From Enterococcus dongliensis (lineage in GTDB: Bacteria > Bacillota > Bacilli > Lactobacillales > Enterococcaceae): a stretch of 64,000 nucleotides of DNA. This document shows, one piece after another, positions 47,435 through 55,758 of this stretch. The notes under the pieces are model-generated. The model saw only the letters and a program-made list of their open reading frames with translations, did no database searches and was not told where the DNA came from. The translations under genes and the position numbers were made by a program. The stretch covers positions 62,001 through 126,000 of the forward strand of contig NZ_BJDQ01000003.1 in assembly GCF_005405225.1 (NCBI RefSeq), read 5' to 3'. The stretch's first letter is position 1. Each line of letters begins with the position of its first letter.

Positions 47435-47908
47435 CTACTCTTCATCTGTCGTCTTTGCTTTATCAACGATTTCTTGTAGTTCCTTTAAAAAGACAGACAT
47501 GTCTTTAAACTGACGATAAACACTCGCAAAGCGAATATAGGCAATCTCATCAACATCCATTAAGTCTTCCATTACAAATTCACCAATTTTGCTTGTTGCG
47601 ACTTCATTTTCTCCGGTGCTTCGAACACGATTTTCTACATGATCGACAATTTGTTCCATTTGTTCCATCGCTACTGGACGTTTTTCAGCTGAACGGATCA
47701 AGCCACGCAAAATCTTATCGCGGCTGAATTCTTCACGATCACCGTTTCGTTTAACCACTAATAATGGTGTCGCTTCGATTCGTTCAAACGTTGTAAAACG
47801 AAACCCGCAGCTTTCACATTCTCTACGCCGGCGAATCGCTCGTCCGTCATCTGTCTGGCGACTGTCGATTACCCGAGAATTATTATGATTACATTTTGGA
47901 CAACGCAT
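47435..47908 (-). CDS. nrdR: Transcriptional repressor NrdR
   Basis: 157 aa. Zinc ribbon with CPKC and CESC pairs (Cys3, Cys6, Cys31, Cys34), then an ATP-cone (about 49-139; [15 protein letters not shown]). NrdR binds ATP/dATP and represses ribonucleotide reductase genes. First of nrdR-dnaB-dnaI, the standard Firmicutes arrangement; 12 bp separate it from dnaB. A 9-5-9 inverted repeat lies 30 bp upstream of the ATG. Confidence 0.96.
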   Translation of the reverse strand: MRCPKCNHNNSRVIDSRQTDDGRAIRRRRECESCGFRFTTFERIEATPLLVVKRNGDREEFSRDKILRGLIRSAEKRPVAMEQMEQIVDHVENRVRSTGENEVATSKIGEFVMEDLMDVDEIAYIRFASVYRQFKDMSVFLKELQEIVDKAKTTDEE

Positions 47909-47938
47909 AATTTCACCCGCTCTTTCTTAAGCTTGATT

Positions 47939-47961
47939 CTATTCACGTAATTCGTGAATAG
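47939..47961. repeat. Inverted repeat in the nrdR leader
   Basis: CTATTCACG, loop TAATT, CGTGAATAG. A perfect 9-bp palindrome about 30 bp before the nrdR start. Not an obvious NrdR box, which has ACACNATATNTTGTGT-like ends; it could be an RNA hairpin or an operator. Confidence 0.6.
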
Positions 47962-48055
47962 CTTTTGTTATATAGAATTATTTTTTAAAAACAAAAATTT
48001 TTGAAAGAAAAAACTTCCTTGTTTATATAACATGAGTTTACCATAACCAGCTCGC

Positions 48056-48084
48056 TAAAAAAAGCGTCGTAAGGCTACGACGCT
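48056..48084 (-). terminator. Terminator of coaE
   Basis: Minus strand: AGCGTCGTA, loop GCCT, TACGACGCT, then seven T. Perfect 9-bp stem. Confidence 0.95.
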
Positions 48085-48091
48085 GAATTCA

Positions 48092-48691
48092 TTAAGAAAC
48101 AAATTTATTTTCTTTTAACCAATCCAAAACTTGCTTATGTGTTGTTTCTATTGAATCACAATTGTCAAAGAGGATATCTGCTCTTTTTTTCTTTTCTTCT
48201 AAAGAAAGTTGACTATTTATCCGCATCAACGCCTCTTTTTCCGACAATTCATTTCTTGCCATCAAGCGTTTTAATTGGATTGCTGGGCTCACATAGACCA
48301 CCGCTACTTTATCCATCAGCATTTCATAGTGCCGCTCGTATAATAATGGGATATCTACGATCACTAGGTCATTACTTTTTTTCGCTTCTTGGATCTGTCT
48401 ACTTATCTCTCCTCGAATAAATGGATCAAGGGTTTCGTCTACTAATTGGCGCTTCTTTTCATCGGAAAAAATAATCGAGCCTAATTTTTTTCGGTCTAAT
48501 TTTCCATTGCTTTGTAAGATAGTTGGACCAAAATTTTTTTCTAAAGCTTTCAATCCGTCAGTTTCAGGTTCTACTACTTTACGGGCGATGATATCTCCAT
48601 CGACTACAGGAAAGCCTTCTTTTTTAAAAAAACGAACGACCGTCGTTTTCCCGCTGGCGATTCCACCAGTTATTCCTAAGACAAAAGTCAT
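48092..48691 (-). CDS. coaE: Dephospho-CoA kinase
   Basis: Last step of coenzyme A synthesis (199 aa). P-loop GITGGIASGKTTV near residue 5, conserved GDIIARKVVEPE with the catalytic Asp, and the IPLLYE lid motif. Start at 48691 follows AAGGTG inside the end of mutM; the upstream codons to 48727 belong to mutM in another frame. Two bases separate it from mutM. Confidence 0.95.
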   Translation of the reverse strand: MTFVLGITGGIASGKTTVVRFFKKEGFPVVDGDIIARKVVEPETDGLKALEKNFGPTILQSNGKLDRKKLGSIIFSDEKKRQLVDETLDPFIRGEISRQIQEAKKSNDLVIVDIPLLYERHYEMLMDKVAVVYVSPAIQLKRLMARNELSEKEALMRINSQLSLEEKKKRADILFDNCDSIETTHKQVLDWLKENKFVS

Positions 48692-48693
48692 CT

Positions 48694-49527
48694 TTACACC
48701 TTCTTTAGTTTTTGACAGTGGGGACAAAGATGGGTTCCCCTTTGTGCGACTTTGATTTTAATGATTGGCGTTTTACAACGAGCACAAGGTTCTCCACTTT
48801 GTCCATAGACATGTAATTCTTGTTGAAAATGCCCCGCTTCACCTAAAGCATTCAAGTACGTTCTGATCGTCGTCCCGCCTGCTTTTTTTGCTTTAGTGAT
48901 AACTTCAATAATCGCTTCGCGCAACCGAGCAATCGTTTGTGCATCCAACGTATTGGCTGGCTGTTCGGGATGGATCTTAGCTAACCACAATACTTCATCG
49001 GCATAAATATTTCCTAATCCCGCGACGACTTTTTGATTCAATAACAACGGCTTAATCATGGTTGAAGATTTTTGAAGCTGTGTTTTAAAATCAGCTAGAT
49101 CAAAATCAGCAGGCGTTGGTTCTGGACCTAATTGCAACAATCCTTTATACTCTTTAGCCATTCCTTTTTTCAGCAAAGCCATTCGGCCAAATTTTCGCAC
49201 ATCACGATAGATCAATTCTGTCCCATCTGAAAAAATAAATTGGACATGACTATGTTTATCTAACGCTGTCGGTTCAGCAAAATATTCATATTTTCCTTCC
49301 ATTCGCAAATGTGAAACCATTTCATAATGAGTAAACTGAAATATCAGATATTTTCCCCGGCGATCAACAGTTTCCAACGTTTCTCCCAACAATTGCTGCT
49401 GAAAAACTTCAACTTCTGGAAACTCAATGATCCTAGGCCAATAAACATTTACTTTGGCGATGGTTTTTCCTTTAACTAATGAGACCAATCCCTTTCTGAC
49501 TGTCTCAACTTCTGGTAATTCCGGCAT
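48694..49527 (-). CDS. mutM: Formamidopyrimidine-DNA glycosylase
   Basis: Removes 8-oxoguanine and other oxidized purines (277 aa). Pro1 and Glu2 after the initiator Met (MPELPEVETVRKGL) are catalytic; Lys56 region RRGKYLIFQ and the H2TH segment (LLNQKVVAGLGNIYADEVL) are present; the C-terminal zinc finger is CARCKTP...CPHCQ. Start at 49527 is required because the catalytic proline must be the second codon; an ATG at 49536 is out. Confidence 0.96.
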   Translation of the reverse strand: MPELPEVETVRKGLVSLVKGKTIAKVNVYWPRIIEFPEVEVFQQQLLGETLETVDRRGKYLIFQFTHYEMVSHLRMEGKYEYFAEPTALDKHSHVQFIFSDGTELIYRDVRKFGRMALLKKGMAKEYKGLLQLGPEPTPADFDLADFKTQLQKSSTMIKPLLLNQKVVAGLGNIYADEVLWLAKIHPEQPANTLDAQTIARLREAIIEVITKAKKAGGTTIRTYLNALGEAGHFQQELHVYGQSGEPCARCKTPIIKIKVAQRGTHLCPHCQKLKKV

Positions 49528-49603
49528 CTCTATCATCCTAACTTGATCAACATTCTTAACAGTTGCTAACTAATTTATAAAGATTTTTTCTCTATCAAAA
49601 CTT

Positions 49604-49631
49604 GCAGAAAAAGCTGGATTTTCTCCAGCTT
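49604..49631 (-). terminator. Terminator after polA
   Basis: Minus strand: AAGCTGGA, loop GAAAA, TCCAGCTT, then TTTC. Directly after the polA stop codon. Confidence 0.85.
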
Positions 49632-49635
49632 CAGT

Positions 49636-52275
49636 TTATTTTGCTTCATACCAAGTATTTCCCCAGCTGCTATCTGTCACTAGCGGTACGTCTAATTGAA
49701 CGGTATTTTCCATCACTTCTTTGACTAATTTGTCTAGTTGTTCTAATTCACTTTCTGGTACTTCAAAGACCAGTTCATCATGAACTTGCAGCAACATAGT
49801 CGCTTGAAGTTTTTCTTCTTTTAATCGTTTGGCTAATTCGATCATTGCCAGTTTCAAAATATCGGCAGCACTTCCTTGGATCGGTGTATTGATCGCAGTA
49901 CGTTCTGCAAACGAACGAAGATTGTAATTGCGTGCATTGATGTCTGGTAAATAGCGACGGCGATTGTACAATGTTGCAGTGTAGCCTTTATCTTTTGCTT
50001 CACGTACGCTTTCTTCCATGTAGCGTTTAACATCTGGATAATTCTCAAAATAAGTATCGATATACTCTTGTGCTGCTTTTCGCGTGATTCCAAGATTTTG
50101 TGACAGACCATAATCAGAAATTCCATAAACGATTCCAAAATTTACTGCCTTGGCGTTTCGACGCATATTAGGGGTCACTTCGTCTTGAGAAACATTGAAG
50201 ACACGCATCGCGGTACTTGTATGGATATCCATTCCGTCATGGAAAGCCTGTTTCAAATGTTCATCGCCAGAAATATGGGCTAGAACCCGTAATTCGATTT
50301 GCGAATAATCTGAAGAATAAATCAACCAGTTTTCCGCTCGTGGAACAAAGGCTTGACGGATTTTTCGACCTTCTTCTAAACGAATCGGGATATTTTGTAA
50401 ATTAGGATCAACTGAACTCAAGCGGCCTGTTTGAGTCAACGTTTGGATGTAGCGTGTATGAATCTTATTATCACCTTGAATTACCTTTAATAAGCCTTCT
50501 ACATAAGTCGATTGGATCTTAGCAATCTGGCGATAGTTCAAAATATATTCAGCAATTGGGGCTTGTTCTCGTAATTGCTCCAACACATCAACAGCAGTCG
50601 AGTAGCCTGTTTTTGTCTTTTTGATAACAGGCAGCTGCATTTTTTCAAATAAGATCACGCCAAGTTGTTTAGGCGAATTGATATTAAACTCTTCACCAGC
50701 TTCTCGATAAATTTTTTCTTCGATTTCTTGTAATCGTTTTGAAAATTCTCCCCGCATCGCTTGAAGACGTTGAGCATTCACTGTGATTCCAGCAATTTCC
50801 ATCTCAGCTAAAATACGAGAAAGCGGCAATTCCATTTGATAAAATAGTTTATCTTGTTTTTTTTCTTCTAGCTCATTTTCTAATTTATCATTTAGAAAAT
50901 GAATGGCTTTGATTTTACGTGCCAAATGGCCAAACAACAACTCATCTTCTTCTGGCAGTCCTTTTTTGGCTCCTTTTCCATAAATCTGTTCATCTGTTTG
51001 GATTTCTGTATACCCATAATACTGCCCCACACCCGCGATATCATTGCTGTTATCAGTCGTATCCAACAGATAGGCTGCTAATAATACATCAAAATTGATG
51101 CCTTCTGTTTTCGTGCTGTATCGATTCAAGGCAACATAAGTACGTTTAGCGTCATATACTTTCTTGCCATTAGCTGTCTCTAGCCATTTTTTGAAAAATT
51201 TATTGTCAAATAACGCCACATCGTTTGTTACATAAATCTTCTCTTTTGTTCCCCAAGCTACTCCTACAATATCGGCTAAATGATAATTTTCTTCTAACAT
51301 TTCAACATATAACGCTGAATCTGCTTCAAACATCGTTTCATCAAATTCTGTGACAACTTCAAATTTGATATCTTCTAACTCGACTTCCTCTTCAACAACA
51401 TTCAATTTGTTCAGAAAGCCTTTGAAATCCATTTCTTTGAAAAAAGGGATCAATTTATCTAAATCTTTTCCTTGATAAATTAATTCATCGATGGAAATCT
51501 CCACCGGTGCATCTAATTTAATCGTTGCCAATTCTTTTGAAAGAAAGGCTTGCTCTTTATCATTGATCAAATTTTCTTTCATCTTACTTTTTTTCAATTC
51601 ATCGATATTTTCATAGATGCCTTCAACACTGCCGAATTGCTTCAACAATTTGATTGCTGTTTTTTCACCCACTTTAGTCACACCTGGATAATTATCAGAA
51701 GTGTCTCCAGCAAGTCCTTTCATATCGATAATCTGCGCTGGTGTCAATCCATCATATTTTTCAGCTACATGTTCAGGGGTGTAGGTTTCGATTTCGCTAA
51801 CGCCTTTAACTGTGATATCTACTTTGATCTTATCCGTTGTTAATTGCGTCAAATCACGATCACCAGATAAAACAACTACTTCAAAACCTTCATTTGCTGC
51901 ACGATGTGCTAATGTACCAATGATATCGTCTGCTTCATAATTATCTAACTCATAATGTTTGACACCTAGTCCCACCAATAATTCACGCAAATACGGCATC
52001 TGTTCGCGAAATTCACCTGGAGTTTTCGAGCGGCCGCCTTTGTATTCTGTATACATCGCTGTTCGAAAAGTGGTATTTCCTGCATCAAAAGCTACCAATA
52101 CGTGTGTAGGCTTTTCACGTTCCATGACATTTTCAAACATATTATTGAAAGCATAAATTGCATTGGTATGGAGCCCATTTTTATTTTTAAACCGTTCCAA
52201 AGAATTATGCAGGGCAAAAAAAGCACGGAAAGCTACACTGTTTCCGTCTACTAATAATAATTTATTTTCACTCAT
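49636..52275 (-). CDS. polA: DNA polymerase I
   Basis: Repair and Okazaki-fragment polymerase (879 aa). N-terminal 5'-3' nuclease (about 1-290; VAFDAGNTTFR, YEADDIIGTLA, SGDRDLTQL, GVTKVGEKTAIKLL), a middle domain in the place of the 3'-5' exonuclease (about 305-470) that lacks the DIE and later acidic motifs (ALYVEMLEENYH), so proofreading is lost as in Bacillus Pol I, and the C-terminal polymerase (about 470-879; YSQIELRVLAHISGD, RRNAKAVNFGIVYGIS, QVHDELVFE). Start at 52275 has AGGAG 8 bp upstream; a GTG two codons earlier is too close to it. Confidence 0.96.
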   Translation of the reverse strand: MSENKLLLVDGNSVAFRAFFALHNSLERFKNKNGLHTNAIYAFNNMFENVMEREKPTHVLVAFDAGNTTFRTAMYTEYKGGRSKTPGEFREQMPYLRELLVGLGVKHYELDNYEADDIIGTLAHRAANEGFEVVVLSGDRDLTQLTTDKIKVDITVKGVSEIETYTPEHVAEKYDGLTPAQIIDMKGLAGDTSDNYPGVTKVGEKTAIKLLKQFGSVEGIYENIDELKKSKMKENLINDKEQAFLSKELATIKLDAPVEISIDELIYQGKDLDKLIPFFKEMDFKGFLNKLNVVEEEVELEDIKFEVVTEFDETMFEADSALYVEMLEENYHLADIVGVAWGTKEKIYVTNDVALFDNKFFKKWLETANGKKVYDAKRTYVALNRYSTKTEGINFDVLLAAYLLDTTDNSNDIAGVGQYYGYTEIQTDEQIYGKGAKKGLPEEDELLFGHLARKIKAIHFLNDKLENELEEKKQDKLFYQMELPLSRILAEMEIAGITVNAQRLQAMRGEFSKRLQEIEEKIYREAGEEFNINSPKQLGVILFEKMQLPVIKKTKTGYSTAVDVLEQLREQAPIAEYILNYRQIAKIQSTYVEGLLKVIQGDNKIHTRYIQTLTQTGRLSSVDPNLQNIPIRLEEGRKIRQAFVPRAENWLIYSSDYSQIELRVLAHISGDEHLKQAFHDGMDIHTSTAMRVFNVSQDEVTPNMRRNAKAVNFGIVYGISDYGLSQNLGITRKAAQEYIDTYFENYPDVKRYMEESVREAKDKGYTATLYNRRRYLPDINARNYNLRSFAERTAINTPIQGSAADILKLAMIELAKRLKEEKLQATMLLQVHDELVFEVPESELEQLDKLVKEVMENTVQLDVPLVTDSSWGNTWYEAK

Positions 52276-52511
52276 ATCCACGACTCCTAATTCATAATAA
52301 TTATTTTTGCGTCTACGATTATTCCATAAATCAGATTATTGAATACTGATGCTTGCCTTCACTGATTGTCGATATTCCTATTTTCAAGTACCATTTTTAA
52401 TTACAGATTGCTGATTTGTACCGCTGATGCTTCACGCTTCATTTTAACAAAGTATTTAATGAAATGAAAAGAATGACACTGCTTTTTTCAAAATTATTGT
52501 ACCTGTTGAAA

Positions 52512-52541
52512 ATAAAAAAGAGACGAATCTTCGTCTCTATT
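52512..52541 (-). terminator. Terminator after the Bax-inhibitor-like gene
   Basis: Minus strand: AGAGACGA, loop AGAT, TCGTCTCT followed by TTTTTT. It overlaps the stop codon. Confidence 0.93.
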
Positions 52542-53220
52542 TGCTATTTCCAAAAATTCGTAAGAATGAGATAAACAAATTGATGAAATCTAAGTACAAT
52601 TGCAATGCCATGAAGACTGCGACACCATTTCCAGCTTCACCATTTGTTCCTAGATAAATCTTACGAATCATTTGATTGTCATATGCTGTGATACCTGACA
52701 TGATCACTACCATCAAGATCGAAATAAAGAAATCTACCGCACTGCTGTGCAACAAGAAAACATTCAGCAGCATCGCAATAATGATTCCTAACAAACAACT
52801 CAAAGCAGCTCGGCCGATCCCTGAAAGATCACGTTTTGTAAATGATCCGACCAATGACATCACTAGAAATGTTGCTGAAGCTGTAATAAATGCTTGAGTG
52901 ACGGTTCCTAGATCGTACATCGCTAAAGTAACGGCTAATGTCAAACCATTCAACGCAGAATAAACGATAAAACCGCCAATTGCTAATGTCGGATTTTTCT
53001 GAGCTTTGAGCCCGAGAAAAACAACCAGCGCAATCTCAGCAATCCAGATTCCCCAAAAGCCGAGAGGAAAATTATTAATAAAATTTTGGACTTGAACTAT
53101 CCAAGGTCCTAATGCCATATAAGAAATCACAGCACTGATTCCGATTCCTAGAGCTAGAAACGCATAAATTTTTCCATAGAAACGGTTCAAACCATAAACA
53201 CGTGTTTCTTGATTATTCAT
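52537..53220 (-). CDS. Bax inhibitor-1/YccA-YetJ family membrane protein
   Basis: 227 aa with seven hydrophobic segments and a charged N-terminus (NNQETRVYGLNRF). The conserved AYDNQ and LYLDFINLFISFLRIFG segments contain the two aspartates that form the pH-sensitive gate in the YetJ structure. Likely a calcium leak channel or related; the role in this organism is unknown. The ATG overlaps the end of the MaoC-like gene by 8 bp, so they form one unit. Confidence 0.87.
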   Translation of the reverse strand: MNNQETRVYGLNRFYGKIYAFLALGIGISAVISYMALGPWIVQVQNFINNFPLGFWGIWIAEIALVVFLGLKAQKNPTLAIGGFIVYSALNGLTLAVTLAMYDLGTVTQAFITASATFLVMSLVGSFTKRDLSGIGRAALSCLLGIIIAMLLNVFLLHSSAVDFFISILMVVIMSGITAYDNQMIRKIYLGTNGEAGNGVAVFMALQLYLDFINLFISFLRIFGNSK

Positions 53221-53692
53221 TTAAATCATCTCCTATTTGTCTTTGTGGTGGTTTCACCATAACCACAGCATCCAAGATGCGTTTTTCTTCATTGTCAGTG
53301 GCTTCTACTGCTTCAACAGAAATCGTCACAACATCTTTCATTTTATCTACTTTGATTACTTCAAATTCAAACGTCAACGTTTCATAATGAAAAACTGGAT
53401 CAATAAAATTGATAGAGAAATTCACTACGTGAGAACCCGGTCCTGGTAAATGTTTTGAAATCGCACTTGTAATAATCCCCATCACCATAATAGATGGTAC
53501 AAGCGGCTGTTCATACTCAGTCTCTTTTGCATAATCATGTTGGATATACAAAGGATTTGCATCATTTGTCAATCCTAAATACAAAAGAATCTGATTATCT
53601 TCGATTGATTCCGTTAATGATAACGAGTCGCCTTCCTCAATTTCATCAATCGTCTTGCCTATTTTCCGAGCCTTCATATTATACAAACTCAT
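53213..53692 (-). CDS. MaoC-like hot-dog dehydratase domain protein
   Basis: 159 aa single hot-dog fold. The motif LTNDANPLYIQHDYA matches the hydratase signature DxNPxHxD in looser form, with Asp, Asn and His in the expected order. Homologues are R-specific enoyl-CoA hydratases or polyketide-related dehydratases; no specific substrate can be named. The start is uncertain: the ATG at 53692 is very close to GGAGGG, and a TTG two codons later has better spacing. Paired with the Bax-inhibitor-like gene. Confidence 0.72.
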   Translation of the reverse strand: MSLYNMKARKIGKTIDEIEEGDSLSLTESIEDNQILLYLGLTNDANPLYIQHDYAKETEYEQPLVPSIMVMGIITSAISKHLPGPGSHVVNFSINFIDPVFHYETLTFEFEVIKVDKMKDVVTISVEAVEATDNEEKRILDAVVMVKPPQRQIGDDLNE

Positions 53693-53826
53693 TCCCTCCG
53701 TATTGTGTTCTACTTCATTATTTTATCAGAAAGCAATGAAAACACAAGTTTGTGTGTGATTCAGTTTAAAGATTGTTAACGTAAAAAATAGTGGGTTTTA
53801 AAATAGCCTAACTCCAGCAGATTTGT

Positions 53827-53865
53827 TAAAAGAAGGGCCCTGACAACGATTGCCGGAACCCTTCT
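53827..53865 (-). terminator. Terminator of murC
   Basis: Minus strand: AGAAGGG..., a looped middle, CCCTTCT then TTTT. Confidence 0.85.
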
Positions 53866-53871
53866 TCTAAA

Positions 53872-55206
53872 TTATAATACGCTACGTGTCGTATTACTTA
53901 ATAAATTTTCATAAGCACGTTCAAATTTTTGCACATCTCCAGCGCCCATAAAAATGACTACCGCATTTTCATGATCCAATAATGGAGACATATTTTCTTC
54001 TTTGATAACTTGTCCACCTTTTTGAATCTTTGCACCTAGATCTTCAATTTTTACATCACCAGCGATTTCACGGGCAGAAGAGAAAATATCACAAAGATAT
54101 ACTTTATCGGCACGATCCAACGCTTCAGCAAATTCGTCCATCAAAGCGATCGTTCGCGTGAACGTATGCGGTTGGAAAACCGCCACTAATTCTTTTTCTG
54201 GATATTTTTGGCGTGCCGCATCGATTGTTGCTTTGATTTCAGCAGGATGATGAGCATAATCATCCACGATGATCATATCCGCAACTTTTTTCTCAGTAAA
54301 TCGACGTTTTACCCCTGAAAAAGTCAACATTTCTTCTTTAACTTTGGCCATGTCTAATTCTTCAAAGTAGGCAACTGCGATTACCGATAAGGCATTTAAA
54401 ATATTGTGTTTTCCAAATGACGGAACAGCAAAACGGCCAATAAATTTTTCTTTATGATACACATCAAAGGCAGAACCATTTGTTGTTCGCACAATGTTAC
54501 GGGCTTGGATGTCGTCGTTTTCTGATAAACCATAATAATAAATCGGTACATCAGCTTTTAATTTCCGCAAGTATTCATCATCGCCATACGCAAAGATTCC
54601 TTTTTTAACTTGAGAAGCTAACGTTTGGAAAGCATCAAACACGTCATCGATACTCTTGAAATAATCAGGATGATCAAAATCGATATTGGTCATGATTGAA
54701 TAATCTGGCGCATATGCCAAGAAATGACGTTGATATTCACAAGCTTCAAAAGCAAAAAATGTTGCGTCGGGCACGCCATGACCGGTCCCATCTCCAATTA
54801 AATAACTAGTTGGTGCTAGTCCGTTCAACACATGGGCCAATAGACCTGTAGTACTAGTCTTACCATGGGAGCCAGTTACTGCGATACTTGTATATGGTTG
54901 GATAAATTGACCGATAAAATCATGATAACGAACAATCTCTAGTCCTAATTCTTTTGCTCGAGCAATTTCTTCATGTGTATCAGGAAAGGCATTTCCTTGA
55001 ATGATTTTCATGCCCTCTTTGATATTGTCTTTATTAAATGGCAAAATCGTAATGCCGGCTTTTTCTAGATCACGTTGTGTGAAAAAATATTTTTCAACGT
55101 CAGAACCTTGTACATCGTAGCCTTTTTCATGTAAGACTAATGCTAATGAGCTCATACCTGAGCCTTTGATTCCAACAAAATGATAAAGTGTATCTTTATT
55201 ATTCAT
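53872..55206 (-). CDS. murC: UDP-N-acetylmuramate-L-alanine ligase
   Basis: Adds L-alanine to UDP-MurNAc in peptidoglycan synthesis (444 aa). N-terminal Rossmann domain ([15 protein letters not shown]), central ATPase with [11 protein letters not shown], metal site [10 protein letters not shown] and C-terminal domain with [11 protein letters not shown] promoter (TTGCTA, 17 bp, GATAAT) lies just upstream. Confidence 0.96.
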   Translation of the reverse strand: MNNKDTLYHFVGIKGSGMSSLALVLHEKGYDVQGSDVEKYFFTQRDLEKAGITILPFNKDNIKEGMKIIQGNAFPDTHEEIARAKELGLEIVRYHDFIGQFIQPYTSIAVTGSHGKTSTTGLLAHVLNGLAPTSYLIGDGTGHGVPDATFFAFEACEYQRHFLAYAPDYSIMTNIDFDHPDYFKSIDDVFDAFQTLASQVKKGIFAYGDDEYLRKLKADVPIYYYGLSENDDIQARNIVRTTNGSAFDVYHKEKFIGRFAVPSFGKHNILNALSVIAVAYFEELDMAKVKEEMLTFSGVKRRFTEKKVADMIIVDDYAHHPAEIKATIDAARQKYPEKELVAVFQPHTFTRTIALMDEFAEALDRADKVYLCDIFSSAREIAGDVKIEDLGAKIQKGGQVIKEENMSPLLDHENAVVIFMGAGDVQKFERAYENLLSNTTRSVL

Positions 55207-55248
55207 TCAATCCTCTTCCTTATATGTACAAAATAGTTTGCGGTTCAC

Positions 55249-55277
55249 ATTATCATATAAAACCGTAAAAATAGCAA
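55249..55277 (-). promoter_or_regulatory. murC promoter
   Basis: Minus strand: TTGCTA (55277-55272), 17 bp, GATAAT (55254-55249). It gives a leader of about 35 nt. Confidence 0.6.
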
Positions 55278-55308
55278 TCTTTTCTTCTCCAAATCTAGCT
55301 GATCTGTT

Positions 55309-55758
55309 TCATGTCTCAATTGTCTTCAAAAATTTTAGCGTTCCTTGACAACTTCCACATACATAGCGTTTCGTGTCAATTTTGCGCCGGCGCTTGATCT
55401 CTTTATAACATTGCTGGCATTGATAGATCTGAAAGACCGCTGGTGTAAGTGTCGGTGCAAAGCGAGAACCGCCTGTTTTTTTCAATAATTGTTTAAATTC
55501 TAGATCTCTATGCTGGTATCCTCGGCCTGCCAAGTGCAAATGATAGTGGCACAGTTCGTGTTTAATCACTTTGATCAACTCAGTTTCTCCATATTTCTCA
55601 AAGAGCAATTGATTAAAATCTAAGTTATGACTTTGCAAATGGTACCGGCCACCAGTTGTTTTCAGTCGACGATTAAAACGAGCTTGGTGACAAAACGGTT
55701 GCCGAAAAGATTCTTGTGAAATCTTTTCGACTAGCGTCTGTAATTCTTGATCAGTCAT
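55309..55758 (-). CDS. SprT-like zinc metalloprotein
   Basis: 149 aa. The HELCH motif (residues 67-71) with surrounding KVIKHELCHYHLHLAG is the zinc-protease signature; a C-terminal zinc ribbon has CQQC and CGSC. Resembles YdcK/SprT proteins; the catalytic role in bacteria is unproven. The ATG at 55758 lies inside the end of tex (8-bp overlap); a GTG three codons earlier is possible. Confidence 0.87.
   Translation of the reverse strand: MTDQELQTLVEKISQESFRQPFCHQARFNRRLKTTGGRYHLQSHNLDFNQLLFEKYGETELIKVIKHELCHYHLHLAGRGYQHRDLEFKQLLKKTGGSRFAPTLTPAVFQIYQCQQCYKEIKRRRKIDTKRYVCGSCQGTLKFLKTIET

Noticed and set aside
52276-52511. Repeated GCATCAG-type sequence in the polA leader
   Set aside because: Two similar stretches occur (about 52350 and 52430), but they are short and imperfect, with no pairing partner or known element.
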